Part shown: piece by piece, positions 19,064 to 28,978 of the stretch
How positions within the stretch are numbered: position 1 is the first letter of the stretch
How the letters are laid out: every line of letters begins with the position of its first letter
Source of the DNA: Girardinichthys multiradiatus
Lineage: Eukaryota; Chordata; Actinopteri; Cyprinodontiformes; Goodeidae
Reading direction: 5' to 3'
Assembly (NCBI RefSeq): GCF_021462225.1
Contig: NC_061795.1
Span: forward strand, 4,355,001 to 4,419,000
DNA length: 64,000 nt
Translations under genes and position numbers: made by a program
The notes under the pieces: generated by a model
What the model saw: only the letters and a program-made list of their open reading frames with translations
What the model was told of the DNA's origin: nothing
Databases searched by the model: none

Positions 19064-19606
19064 TTAAATTCCATAACAATCCAGAAACATCTCCAAAGAG
19101 CATGTTCCGTGAGTATAAAATGTACAACTTTGATTAATGACACATTTCTGATATTTTTTCACAAAGTTAGATACCATTAAATCATTCTTAATCACATCTC
19201 CGGTGTATTTTGACAGCACTTGCTGCAGTGATAATCCGCACGCTCTATGACATAGATAAAAAATGCAATGGTGACCGCACACAGTGGACAGAGTGTTTTG
19301 AAGCTGATTATTATGATATAATATTTTTGAGGATCTGTCTTCTAAAAATATTACGATGCTTGACAGGTAGAACTCGAAATCCGCAGAGAATCCATGAGAG
19401 TCAAAAAAGCTGGATTGACCATTCTCATCCAAAGTCAGAGCTAACCAGTGTTCTCCAGGCATGTGTGAAGGATGTGTGTTCACAATAAAGTAGACCAGCC
19501 CTGGGAATTTGTCAGCTAGCAGCAGCAGCTGGTCGTACGGCCACACACCACAAAACAAATTTCCCAGCAGATGATGCAGCAGGTTCTCAATTTCATGATT
19601 ATTCAT
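19064..19606 (-). CDS. Adenain-type cysteine protease
   Basis: 180 residues, intact. Candidate catalytic residues are His53 (GEHWLAL), Asp69 (FFDSHG), Gln103 (QLQNTL) and Cys110 (STVCGHHC). Order and spacing closely match adenovirus maturation protease (His, acidic, Gln, Cys). Such enzymes cleave capsid, core and scaffold precursors at (M/I/L)-x-G-x/G sites. The neighbouring pX-like protein has such a site (MYGR/G). The gene starts 12 bases after the hexon stop, so the capsid genes and protease form one minus-strand block. Confidence 0.92.
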   Translation of the reverse strand: MNNHEIENLLHHLLGNLFCGVWPYDQLLLLADKFPGLVYFIVNTHPSHMPGEHWLALTLDENGQSSFFDSHGFSADFEFYLSSIVIFLEDRSSKILYHNNQLQNTLSTVCGHHCIFYLCHRACGLSLQQVLSKYTGDVIKNDLMVSNFVKKYQKCVINQSCTFYTHGTCSLEMFLDCYGI

Positions 19607-19617
19607 GTCTGATTAGA

Positions 19618-19958
19618 TTAATAATAATCCACCTGCACACGCCTCTTTGAATCAATCTCTAAAATAGAGTCATAACAAGCGTAGATGATCAGCGTGGTGG
19701 TATGAGGCAACGGGTTTCTGAAACGCATTTCCAGTCTTAAATTCCCACTGGAAACTGGAGATAGAGCATCTGTGTCCTCACCCGGGTTAAGATTAAATGC
19801 GAATAGAGAATATCCTTGATTAAATTCCTGACGTGTTATACTCAGCGGAAGATCTCGGTGTAAATTTTATCTTCAATTGATAGCTGCGTCATCGGGGCAG
19901 AAAATAAGTCCAACTCTGCCAGCGTGCACTCTGATGATTTGTTATGTAAAAGAGCCAT
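19618..19958 (-). pseudogene. Hexon-like major capsid protein, both ends only
   Basis: ATG at 19958 overlaps the pX stop (TAATG). The first ~36 codons begin MALLHNKSSECTLAELDLF, which resembles the N-terminus of Polinton major capsid proteins. At about 19855 the sequence jumps to the C-terminal region also found in the copy A fusion. The join is out of frame and hits a TGA within a few codons. Some 400-plus residues, including most of both jelly rolls, are deleted. A short shared gatct at the join hints at microhomology repair. Confidence 0.82.
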
Positions 19959-20401
19959 TATTTAAATATATAAAAACTTGCGGATGACTTCCTTCCTCTT
20001 CCTTTGTCAGCTCCAACTGATCTCCTTTTTCGCGTTTGTCGTTGTTTTTTAACCGTCCTTAAACGATCACCACGGGGTTTTGTTCTGGGTCTTTTGGATG
20101 AAACCATAATTCCTGAACCTTCTTGACCTTCGGTGCGTGTAGAACCACTCATTTTACTCACGGCTCTACCGATGACATCCGAAGCGATATTTGATGCAGC
20201 CGTTTTAAGATGGGGTTTTGCAATAGCAAATCCTTTTTTAACCAGAGGGGATACGAAGCGGAATAATTTTGAAAATAATAATCCAATTCCGCGTCCGTAC
20301 ATGACCGGGGCCCCATAAAACCCTGGAAGATTACCACCTGATTGACTTACATAGTAATTTACAAAGCAATTTGGATCACGTCTCAGACTTAGAAGTGCCA
20401 T
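19958..20401 (-). CDS. pX/pVI-like basic core or minor capsid protein
   Basis: 147 residues from ATG 20401 (MALLSLRRDP); an upstream in-frame ATG exists at 20461, but a TATA-like run lies immediately before it. A Gly-rich N-terminal region contains MYGRG, which fits the adenain consensus (M/I/L)-x-G-x-G. A hydrophobic/amphipathic segment follows, and the C-terminus is strongly basic (SSKRPRTKPRGDRLR and beyond). This resembles adenovirus core protein X or VI precursors and the PX proteins of adintovirus-like elements. Copy A lost the whole gene. The stop overlaps the hexon start by one base. Confidence 0.75.
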   Translation of the reverse strand: MALLSLRRDPNCFVNYYVSQSGGNLPGFYGAPVMYGRGIGLLFSKLFRFVSPLVKKGFAIAKPHLKTAASNIASDVIGRAVSKMSGSTRTEGQEGSGIMVSSKRPRTKPRGDRLRTVKKQRQTRKRRSVGADKGRGRKSSASFYIFK

Positions 20402-20474
20402 GTTCTCTCTTGCCTGCTTGATGCAGTGTTGAAGGACCAGGGTAATATGAATGATAATCAATCAGTCTTAGAGG

Positions 20475-20484
20475 TTATATATAT
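20475..20484 (-). promoter_or_regulatory. Possible TATA box upstream of the pX gene
   Basis: The minus strand reads GAGATATATATAACC about 75 bases before ATG 20401. It lies just after the penton stop. Position is suitable, but AT-rich runs are common here. Confidence 0.3.
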
Positions 20485-20505
20485 CTCTGTTTATACAAAT
20501 AAAAT

Positions 20506-21213
20506 TTATCTCAGGCTATGTTGTGATATCACCGGTTTGAAGTGTAGTCTTACGATGGTCTTACCATAGACGGAATTTACAGGAACATTTTGGTCCGATT
20601 TAATTTCTATATGGATATTTTCAATATGTCTTCTGGAAACTGGAAGGTAGTGGGCAGGGTTAAACGTCAGAGTAACCATATCACTGAAGTCGCCTTGTAC
20701 TTTGACGGTTTGCAGTAAAGGCGCAAAAGTGTTGCCTACTATTTGCGGGCTGACCACGTCTCTGTAACAGTATAGGTGATAGAAACCAGCCTTTATATCT
20801 GCCGGAAAGGGAGCCAGTTTTGGTTCAGATACATGAATCCATTCCCCTGGTTTCACACCCATCATATAAGCTAGAGTGCTGAAGAAGCGTATTTCATACG
20901 GACCGCTTGCTTGAAATGCAAATCTCTTTTGAACTTTGCTGAATTTAATGCGGATACCCGAGTTAATTTTTTTGAAAAACAGTTCCATCTCTGTCTCGAG
21001 TTGAATAACGCTGTTATAGTAGCCACTTCTGATCCTTTGCGTATTGATCTCCACATCGCCAACCTTCCTCCATTCAAAGAAGGCATCATAATTCGGTAAA
21101 TTATGCCATGTATGAGGGTATGAAATCTCTGCTAATGCAACCATCCATTGGCCTTCTAAATCAATATGTTGAGCTAATTTTACACGGAAACTCGAACTGG
21201 TATTGCTGTCCAT
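20506..21213 (-). CDS. Penton-like minor capsid protein
   Basis: 235 residues from ATG 21213 (MDSNTSSSFRVKL). Single-jelly-roll minor capsid proteins sit at capsid vertices in Polintons and adenoviruses. The conserved block MVALAEISYPHTW is clear, and the C-terminal half has alternating strand-like hydrophobics. Compared with copy A, about 25 N-terminal codons are missing between the first Met and NTSSSFRV, an in-frame deletion. The C-terminus is present here and absent from copy A. It directly follows the integrase gene (40-base gap). Confidence 0.82.
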   Translation of the reverse strand: MDSNTSSSFRVKLAQHIDLEGQWMVALAEISYPHTWHNLPNYDAFFEWRKVGDVEINTQRIRSGYYNSVIQLETEMELFFKKINSGIRIKFSKVQKRFAFQASGPYEIRFFSTLAYMMGVKPGEWIHVSEPKLAPFPADIKAGFYHLYCYRDVVSPQIVGNTFAPLLQTVKVQGDFSDMVTLTFNPAHYLPVSRRHIENIHIEIKSDQNVPVNSVYGKTIVRLHFKPVISQHSLR

Positions 21214-21252
21214 GATGCTGTATGAATCGTTAGGTTTTAGCACACACCTATT

Positions 21253-22341
21253 TTATACGTTTCGTAGTTCATCAAACTTGATCCAACTGTTGAATTTCTC
21301 AGGCCAATTTTTCCAGCGTACAAAAACCTGTTTGACACCCTTGACGGTGCGTTGATTTAATATTTTCTCCACTTGATACATCTTGTCCTTAAATATTTTT
21401 ACTTTTTGAAGTTCCTCAGCGTAAAAGTAACCCTCAATAGGTTCTCCATCCAAATCTTTGAGTTTGTAAATAGGAGGAGATCGGGGTATCCGCTCATACA
21501 CTATAAACACTTCATCTGTAAAACTCTGTTTGTATTTTTTGTCAAACACTCCACGTACCTTGGACATTCTGACAAGATTCCCCTGTTTAAACATTGTCAC
21601 TGAGGCCCTGCAATATCTGTTGGAGGTAACATCGTACAGATTCTGAAACACTTGAAAGGCATTTTCTGAGGTCACTTCCATTGGGCTCATCTTAATGCTG
21701 GTGTGGTAGTTGTGGTTGTAGCTTCTAGTTAAATTTTGCAGGACGTCAATGTACCGCCGGGTGTTGTTAGCAGTAAAATATCTCCACATCCTTGTTTTTA
21801 ACATACGGTTAAACCTCTCAACCACAGAGGTTTTTGCTTCACTTGCTGTGGCAAAATGTTCAATACCGTGTTTCTCCATTAGAAGCTTACATTTCTTGTT
21901 AAAAAATTATTTCCCTGCATCAGTCTGAAGTTGTTTTGGGACCTGACTTTCTTTAAAAACTGATTCAAAAGCCTTTAGCACCTCTGCAGCAGTTTTCCTC
22001 TTCAAAACACGTACATACGCCCTCTTTGAAAAGATGTCAATGACTGTTAATAAATAATTGTAACCCTCATTTTCCTTGGCCAGAGCTTGCATGTCACAGA
22101 GATCAGCTTGTAACTGTCTCAATGGTCTGCTGACAAAAACACTGTTTCTCGGGAACTTTATTCTTGCAGGTTTATGTAGAGTATAGGTATCTTCTCCGGA
22201 TAAAAAATCTTTAACTTTTTCAACCGCTACCTTCTTCCCCGTTTCATCTTGTATAACCCTCCTCAACCTTTCTAAACCCCCTAAACTTCCCGGATTTGAT
22301 GGGTTGTAATATAAATTTTTCATGATCCTTCTTTCAGACAT
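21253..22341 (-). pseudogene. Polinton integrase with chromodomain, one in-frame stop
   Basis: The frame runs from ATG 22341 with a single TAA at 21907-21909, directly after the GK that follows the second catalytic Asp. It continues in the same frame through the Glu block (ASEAKTSVVERFN) to the chromodomain and stop at 21253. Without that codon it would be full length (~362 residues). Copy A has the identical TAA plus an extra deletion. So this copy is the less damaged integrase but is still formally truncated. Confidence 0.93.
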
Positions 22342-22751
22342 TCCAGTTTTATGCTGACTCTGACGACTACTTGTTAAATAATGAAAAAAACAAACACCTG
22401 AGGGTATTCTTTTTTTAATTTTGTACCCGTATTTAATAGAGAAACAGAAAAAAAACACATTCAGATAATAAAGATCAATTCAAACATTGCAATCTTTAAA
22501 AAAAACAAAACTGTTATATATGTATACCAGTAGAAAGCCGAGAGAGAATACAGAAAAGACAAAACAAGTCATCAATCATCTGAGATCGGATCGTAGCACT
22601 CTGAAACAGAGTTAAGCTGCTTGAGACAGTCATTACCGCTCATCTTATCGTACATATCAGTGATTGTACTATGGAAGCCTTGTACCAATTTCAGTTCATA
22701 TAAAACCGTCTCTGCAATCATTTTCACTCTGAAGTCATCTGCTTGTATGCG

Positions 22752-23408
22752 TCAAAGTGTCAGAAGTTTCCGAATAGCAGGAAGGAGCTTGGGGTTTACG
22801 AATCGTCGCACGATGCGTTGAAAGTTGACTTGGTAATACTCCTCCTCCAATATCTCCAGGCACTGATGCTGTCGTTGGCTAGGGTGGTTCGTTATGCACC
22901 CGTAACAGGTTTCTTTGACATAGTTCAAACAGGTTATGTTGAATAAATGAAGTATTGCTGTTTTCACCGTATTGATGAGAGCGCTTGAGATCCAGCCGTC
23001 AACTTCATCACCCTGATTACTCTCCTCCTCCTCTGGTGAAGGCTGAGGGGGAGGTATTGGGTCTGGAGTTTGTGGGGTGGGTGAGTAGCTGATGGTTGCC
23101 TCGTCCTCCACGATCACCCTCTTGTCTTCAGGTTGGATATCTGTGTGTACAGACTCAGCCACGCATAGCGGTGAATAGAGGTCGGGAGAAGGCGGATGAT
23201 ACGATCTGAGGTTGTATCCTGTCAGTGTCCCTGGACTGAATAGGGACTCAAAGAGCTGCGACGATGAGGTGGCTGGTGAGTAGAGGTCTGGAGAAGGTGG
23301 ATGATACGGCCCGGTGTTGAAGCTTTCATCATCATGATCAGGAGAGAAGACGGTCTCTTCTTGCTGGTTGTAGAGGTCCCAGTATGGTGTTTTCCATACA
23401 TTCTTCAT
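22752..23408 (-). CDS. Polinton gene B, copy B
   Basis: 218-residue frame, nearly identical to 5058-5717, with the same proline-rich repeats and C-x2-C-x9-H-x-C cluster. A 9-base deletion near the start makes the first Met context differ from copy A. The TGA stop at 22752-22754 is again followed in frame by 59 open codons, ending at TGA 22572-22574. Substitutions between copies in this extension do not break the frame. Confidence 0.7.
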   Translation of the reverse strand: MKNVWKTPYWDLYNQQEETVFSPDHDDESFNTGPYHPPSPDLYSPATSSSQLFESLFSPGTLTGYNLRSYHPPSPDLYSPLCVAESVHTDIQPEDKRVIVEDEATISYSPTPQTPDPIPPPQPSPEEEESNQGDEVDGWISSALINTVKTAILHLFNITCLNYVKETCYGCITNHPSQRQHQCLEILEEEYYQVNFQRIVRRFVNPKLLPAIRKLLTL

Positions 23409-23461
23409 AACAGCCCGCCGTCATGAAGAAGAAGAGTCTGTGAGCTTGCAGTTAGACCCTG

Positions 23462-23540
23462 ATATATAGCGCAGGAAGGTGGGAGGGTCCTCAAGAAGGG
23501 GAGTGGGTCCTAAATAGAGGGTGGGTCCTCAAAAGAGGGT
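23462..23540 (-). promoter_or_regulatory. Promoter-like region of gene B, copy B
   Basis: On the minus strand, GGACCCACCCTCT-type repeats (about 23480-23540) precede a TATATAT-type run at 23462-23468, upstream of ATG 23408. It matches 4914-4994. Confidence 0.5.
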
Positions 23541-24361
23541 AGGCTTTAGATCCACAACAGGGAACGTCAGGATTCTTTGCACTGACATAACATCAATCCA
23601 GCAGCGTGAGTTTTCGAAATGGTTGGAAAGACGCTGTCCAATTTCATTCATCTTCTCAACCCAAGCATCATACGGTAGAGCCAGCAAAGTCTTGAATACA
23701 CCGCAGTTCTGATTGAATTCCTCCAACACAAACAGATCTGAGGGGGTCGTCTGGTTATTCTTGCGTTTGCTTGCCTGAAATGACCAGCGGCCATTTGCTG
23801 TGGTTTTTGACCCCCACACTGCACTAAAGAGAGGTTCTCTCGCAGCTATTTCAACATCGGAAGGACACATTCTCATCCTTTTTGCTGGTTGAGGAGAGCT
23901 TTCATCTTCATCCTCCCTTTCATACACTGAGACTGATTCAGGGTTATCCTTAAGGTGTGGGATTGCCACCCGTAACACAGCCCAGTCGTTGTGGGTGAGA
24001 GTACACAGAGCCAATGATCCATTAAATACCTCGTCTTGATCCAATTGATACAGGCAGAGCTCTCCTATTTTGTACATGAAAATATACCCCCAGCTACCGC
24101 TCAGTCCATATGGTTCCAAAGACCACTCTTCCTGCAGAGTGTCGAACGGAGGCCTTTGCACCTTGCATAGGTAATATGTTGATTTCTTCGGGGCATCCAT
24201 TTCACAGCGCGTATGCCTGTAGATGGTTACTGGGGTTTCACACAGAAGAGACGTACGTCTTAGCTGACCTGAGGCCTGTTTTTCATCCATTGTTGTTGGT
24301 GAAGTTGAATCATCATCTGCAGAGTATGTTACGATAGGAATTCCGATAGGTATCTCAGATG
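23529..24361 (-). pseudogene. Polinton gene A, copy B, N-terminus removed by Tc1 insertion
   Basis: A continuous minus-strand frame of about 277 residues after excluding four codons read from the Tc1 end. The reading frame covers the region interrupted by the LTR in copy A. It ends at TGA after KPTLF, probably the ancestral stop. The true start codon (compare 2531) is not found on the far side of the Tc1 element. The product is unknown; an acidic segment (EREDEDESS) next to PAKRMRM could include a nuclear localisation signal. Confidence 0.72.
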
Positions 24362-25969
24362 AGGTCCTTCTCAAAATATTAGCATATTGTGATAAAGTTC
24401 ATTATTTTCCATAATGTCATGATGAAAATTTAACATTCATATATTTTAGATTCATTGCACACTAACTGATATATTTCAGGTCTTTTATTGTCTTAATATG
24501 GATGATTTTGGCATACAGCTCATGAAAACCCAAAATTCCTATCTCACAAAATTAGCATATCATTAAAAGGGTCTCTAAACGAGCTATGAACCTAATCATC
24601 TGAATCAACGAGTTAACTCTAAACACCTGCAAAAGATTCCTGAGGCCTTTAAAACTCCCAGCCTGGTTCATCACTCAAAACCCCAATCATGGGTAAGACT
24701 GCCGACCTGACTGCTGTCCAGAAGGCCACTATTGACACCCTCAAGCAAGAGGGTAAGACACAGAAAGAAATTTCTGAACGAATAGGCTGTTCCCAGAGTG
24801 CTGTATCAAGGCACCTCAGTGGGAAGTCTGTGGGAAGGAAAAAGTGCGGCAGAAAATGCTGCACAACGAGAAGAGGTGACCAGACCCTGAGGAAGACTGT
24901 GGAGAAGGGCCGATTCCAGACCTTGGGGGACCTGCGGAAGCAGTGGACTGAGTCTGGAGTAGAAACATCCAGAGCCACCTTGCACAGGCGTGTGCAGGAA
25001 ATGGGCTACAGGTGCCGCATTCCCCAGGTCAAGCCACCTTTGAACCAAAAACAGCGGCAGAAGCGCCTGACCTGGGCTACAGAGAAGCAGCACTGGACTG
25101 TTGCTCAGTGGTCCAAAGTACTTTTTTCGGATGAAAGCAAATTCTGCATGTCATTCGGAAATCAAGGTGCCAGAGTCTGGAGGAAGACTGGGGAGAAGGA
25201 AATGCCAAAATGCCAGAAGTCCAGTGTCAAGTACCCACAGTCAGTGATGGTCTGGTTGCCATGCCAGCTGCTGGTGTTGGTCCACTGTGTTTAATCAAGG
25301 GCAGGGTCAATGCAGCTAGCTATCAGGAGATTTTGGAGCACTTCATGCTTCCATCTGCTGAAAAGCTTTATGGAGATGAAGATTTCATTTTTCAGCACGA
25401 CCTGGCACCTGCTCACAGTGGCAAAACCACTGGTAAATAGTTTACTGACCATGGTATCACTGTGCTCAATTGGCCTGCCAACTCTCCTGACCTGAACCCC
25501 ATAGAGAATCTGTGGGATATTGTGAAGAGAACGTTGAGAGACTCAAGACCCAACACTCCGGATGAGCTAAAGGCCGCTATCGAAGCATCCTGGGCCTCCA
25601 TAAGACCTCAGCAGTGCCACAGGCTGATTGCCTCCATGCCACGCCGCATTGAAGCAGTCATTTCTGCGAAAGGATTCCCGACCAAGTATTGAGTGCATAA
25701 CTGTACATGATTATTTGAAGGTTGACGTTTTTTGTATTAAAAACACTTTTCTTTCATTGGTCGGATGAAATATGCTAATTTTGTGAGATAGGAATTTTGG
25801 GTTTTCATGAGCTGTATGCCACAATCATCAGTATTAAGACAATAAAAGACCTGAAATATTTCAGTTAGTGTGCAATATATCTAAAATATATGAATGTTAA
25901 ATTTTCATCATGACATTATGGAAAATAATTAACTTCATCACAATATGCTAATATTTTGAGAAGGACCTG
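24362..25969 (+). mobile_element. Tc1-like element (family 2) inserted in Polinton copy B
   Basis: About 1.6 kb with ~210-bp inverted ends (aggtccttctcaaaatatt... and complement). The right end is followed by TA, but the left end has lost its first base and the TA, so a small deletion occurred. Sister copies lie at 39716-41324 and 45476-47085, all on the plus strand. Confidence 0.93.
24689..25692 (+). pseudogene. Tc1-like transposase (family 2), broken
   Basis: Compared with the intact copy at 45804-46808, the frame shifts near 25253 (the VWGAV region) and has an in-frame TAG at about 25438, where the intact copy has TGG (Trp). Helix-turn-helix region and SDESKF, QHDLAPAH and PIENLW catalytic blocks are all recognisable. 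Not functional. Confidence 0.92.
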
Positions 25970-26059
25970 TACATCATCTATTTCAGGTAAATTGTTGCGT
26001 TTTCCGCTAGTATTTAAAACAAACAATGAAGAACGCCCCTCTGTTTTTTTTTTATTAGT

Positions 26060-26993
26060 TGATTCTAGATTCGCCCCCTAATGACGAAATCCTATCAGCG
26101 CGCATAGTTACACCTCAGCAACAGCACAGACGTGTTAATTCAATAAACGGAATGGGAATTGTCAGACAATGCTCCAGACTTATAGCCAAGAAAATAGCAC
26201 TTTCCTCTTAATTACTTTTTGACTACAGTTGGTGTGAAGACTGTGAGACAATGTGCAAGAAACAGCTGCGGATGTCTGAGGTCTGGTCACCAATTCATTA
26301 AACAATGGATGTGTATTGACTGAGACAATGCGCAAGAAACAGCTGCGGATGTCTGAGGTCTGGTCACCTATTCATTAAACAGTGGATGTATATTGACTGA
26401 GACAATACACATGAAACAGCTGCAATGACTTAATTCAATAAACAGTGACTGAGGATTTTATAACCTTTATTTTTTATTTTTTCAGTTCATTTATTTCTCT
26501 GTTCTCAGAAGCCAATTCATCCTTCTTTTCTAAATAGCATCTAAATAACCCCTGTGTTAAAACAAAATTAATTTACAATTCTGTCAGGTTCTCTCTTTTT
26601 ATCAGAATTTTGTGTGATGTGCCTGCATCAACCTGAGTGACCTTTTAAAGTGGATAAACTACATGTTTTGTTTTTAGATGTAAAAAACATCTAAAAACAT
26701 ACAATTAGAAAGATTCACTTCCTTGTAATGACAACATCCGGCTAATGACAACATCCGGTTAATGACAACATAATGACAACATCTGATTAATGACAACATC
26801 TGATTAATGACAACATCCGATTAATGACAACATCCGATTAATGACGATATCCGGTTAATGACGATATCCGGTTACGTCATAGGAAGGCCCACCACCGGAA
26901 GTCCCGCCCTAGGATGTCCCAGCCACCGGAAGTCCCACCCACCTGTCAACATTTTCACACCTCGTTTGATTGAAGGATGTATATTTAGTCTCT
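26060..26993 (-). repeat. Right terminal repeat of Polinton copy B
   Basis: Inverted relative to 1297-2424 and closely matching 10395-11084. It has ~75-bp tandem units with 'aaacagctgcggatgtctgag' (26262-26410), the hairpin at ~26668, at least eight AATGACAACATCCGATT-type units (26727-26872) and the GC-rich CCGGAAGTCCCGCCC block ending at 26993. It lies on the gene A side of the element. Confidence 0.85.
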
Positions 26994-27250
26994 GTCCTGC
27001 ACAGTGGTCAGATAGATTTTAAGCCATTCTTCTTGCAGGATAGTGGCCAGGTCACTACGTGATACTGGTGGAGGAAAACGTTTCCTGACTCGCTCCTCCA
27101 AAACACCCCAAAGTGGCTCAATAATATTTAGATCTGGTGACTGTGCAGGCCATGGGAGATGTTCGACTTCACTTTCATGTTCATCAAACCAATCTTTCAC
27201 CAGTCTTGCTGTGTGTATTGGTGCATTGTCATCCTGATACACGGCACCGC
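26994..27250 (-). mobile_element. Tc1-like element fragment (family 1)
   Basis: It begins at exactly the same transposase base as the fragment at 11085 (gtcctgcacagtggtcag). On the minus strand it encodes YQDDNAPIHTARLVKDW through PDLNIIEPLW to the C-terminal region, and is then truncated at 27250. It records the flank present when the two right ends were one locus. Confidence 0.9.
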
Positions 27251-28403
27251 TTTCTGGGAGAACTGCTGTTAGGCCTACATCTAGTTGGATAACCATTTCG
27301 TGATCCTGTTGTGTGTAAGTGGTGTGAGTGTGTTTCTCTCATCTTCAGACTGCCCCTTCATCAATTCAATTCAATTCAGTTTTATTTATATAGCGCCAAT
27401 TCACAACACATGTTGTCTCAAGGCACTTCACAACAGTCAGGTACATACATTCCAATTAATCCTAACAATTGAACAGTGCATCCCCTCTGCTCTTTGCCTG
27501 CCCGCTCTCCAATGTTCTCTTTCTGGAACACAAAAAGATCTTTTTCAACATTGCTCTTCTAGAGACCACTTACTACACCTCACTTCAATGCCAGGATCCA
27601 CCTCCTCCTCAAACTTCATCCTCTCACTTTAAGCTCTCCACTAATAACTAACAGTTTGGAAACAGTCACGCTGTTGCTCCGTTTGCTCCAATTAAACTGT
27701 ACTCTCCATTTCCAGATCCATTCAAACCTGTTTGCCAAAGCTCTGGAACAGATTTATTGATTTTGTAGTTGTTGAGAATAAACTCACAAGTCCTGACTTG
27801 GTTTCTGCATGTGGGTCAGAAAAATATTCAGTTTCATGTCAGACCAGACCAGGGCCGGATGTTTCGAATGTCCTCCACTTGTAGAGAATTTTCTGTATCA
27901 TCAATTGTCTAGTTTGAAAAATTTTTTTTCGATAAATCTCTTACCAGAAAAAAATGCTGCCGCAGTTTTTAGGAGCACACTAAACTAAATGTCTGAGATT
28001 CAGTCAGGACAAAATGCTGTGTAACAATGTTCCTATAATCTATATTTTAGCCATTTTAAGTGGGAATAAATGTGGGAATGTCTAAATGTATTTCTCCCCA
28101 GAAATATAATATATCATACACTTAAAAAGAAAAGTCAAATGCTGCGCTGAGGTCCAATAACACCAAAACTGTGGTTCTTCCACAGTGTGCATTTATTCAA
28201 ATGTCATTTAGCATCTTGACAAAAGCCGTCTCTGTGAACACGGAAACCTGACTGAAAAACAACAAAGCGGCTAGCCATTGTTAAGAAGGTAGTTAACTGT
28301 TGAAACACAGTTTTTCCACAATAGCGACTTGTCCAAATTGTGCTTTTTCAACCGTGGTTTGATCACTTCTGTTTTTCAAGGCCTGGGAGACAACGCCTGA
28401 TCA
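27251..28403. other. No gene seen; contains a SINE/LINE-tail fragment
   Basis: A short dispersed-repeat segment with 'ttttatttatatagcgccaa' and 'tgtctcaaggcacttcacaa' lies at about 27362-27435, typical of common fish retroposon tails. The remainder has no convincing frame. This stretch replaces the Tc1 middle seen in duplication copy 1. Confidence 0.55.
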
Positions 28404-28561
28404 AATGGATTAGTATTATTTGAATTAAATCAGATGATACGACAGTAAAAACTTTCTTAAGGAAAGATATGGGTGAAATATCGAGACAGCAGGAGTAAGA
28501 GTTTAGATGATGTATAAGGTCTTCTAAGCTTTTGTTGTTGATTTAGGAGAATTGTGTAATT

Positions 28562-28740
28562 TTGCCAAAATTTGTTCTGACTGGAGACAATATTGATACT
28601 GGACTTGATTTTGATGTACAGAACACTACTAATCTTCTGAATTTTCTCAGTAAGGGTGACTTCCTGTTAGCCGTTTTACCAAATCTTAAGGAAGGGATTT
28701 ATCCTTTGGCTTTGCCGGGAGAGTTCCAGGGAGGACTGTT
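28562..28740 (+). other. Coding-like stretch before the (TG)n tract
   Basis: A plus-strand frame (MPKFVLTGDNIDTGL...FLLAVLPNLKEGIYPLALPGEF) with exon-like composition. In copy 1 (12000-12165) two bases near 12085 are missing and the frame is broken. Beyond 28740 it runs into non-coding sequence and a CV repeat from the microsatellite. Family not recognised. Confidence 0.3.
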
Positions 28741-28896
28741 GGTCAGTTTATTTTCATTTAGATTAGCATTTAGTTTCTTGATAATGCTAGTTAGCTGTCT
28801 GCCAGTCTTTTTACTGTTTGAACTATCCCTTTCAAACCATCAAATTATGGTTATGGTTATTAATTATGTTTTTTTTGTTTGTCATTTTTTTGTTTG

Positions 28897-28897
<1 letters not shown>

Positions 28898-28976
<79 letters not shown>
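28898..28976. repeat. (TG)n microsatellite, expanded
   Basis: About 39 GT units, over twice the length of the homologous tract at 12319-12352. Confidence 0.97.

Positions 28977-28978
<2 letters not shown>

Larger units (their letters stand above)
16733..26993 (-). mobile_element. Polinton/Maverick (adintovirus-like) element, copy B
   Basis: This copy lies inverted relative to copy A. From the right: terminal repeat, Tc1 insertion, gene A, gene B, integrase, penton, pX and hexon remnant, then protease on the minus strand. Converging from the left on the plus strand are polymerase C-terminus, ATPase, a 113-residue gene and a 275-residue gene. The left end is lost: duplicated flanking DNA joins directly to the last part of the polymerase gene. 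The right end adjoins the same Tc1 base as in copy A. It is the better-preserved copy for packaging and structural genes. Confidence 0.93.
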
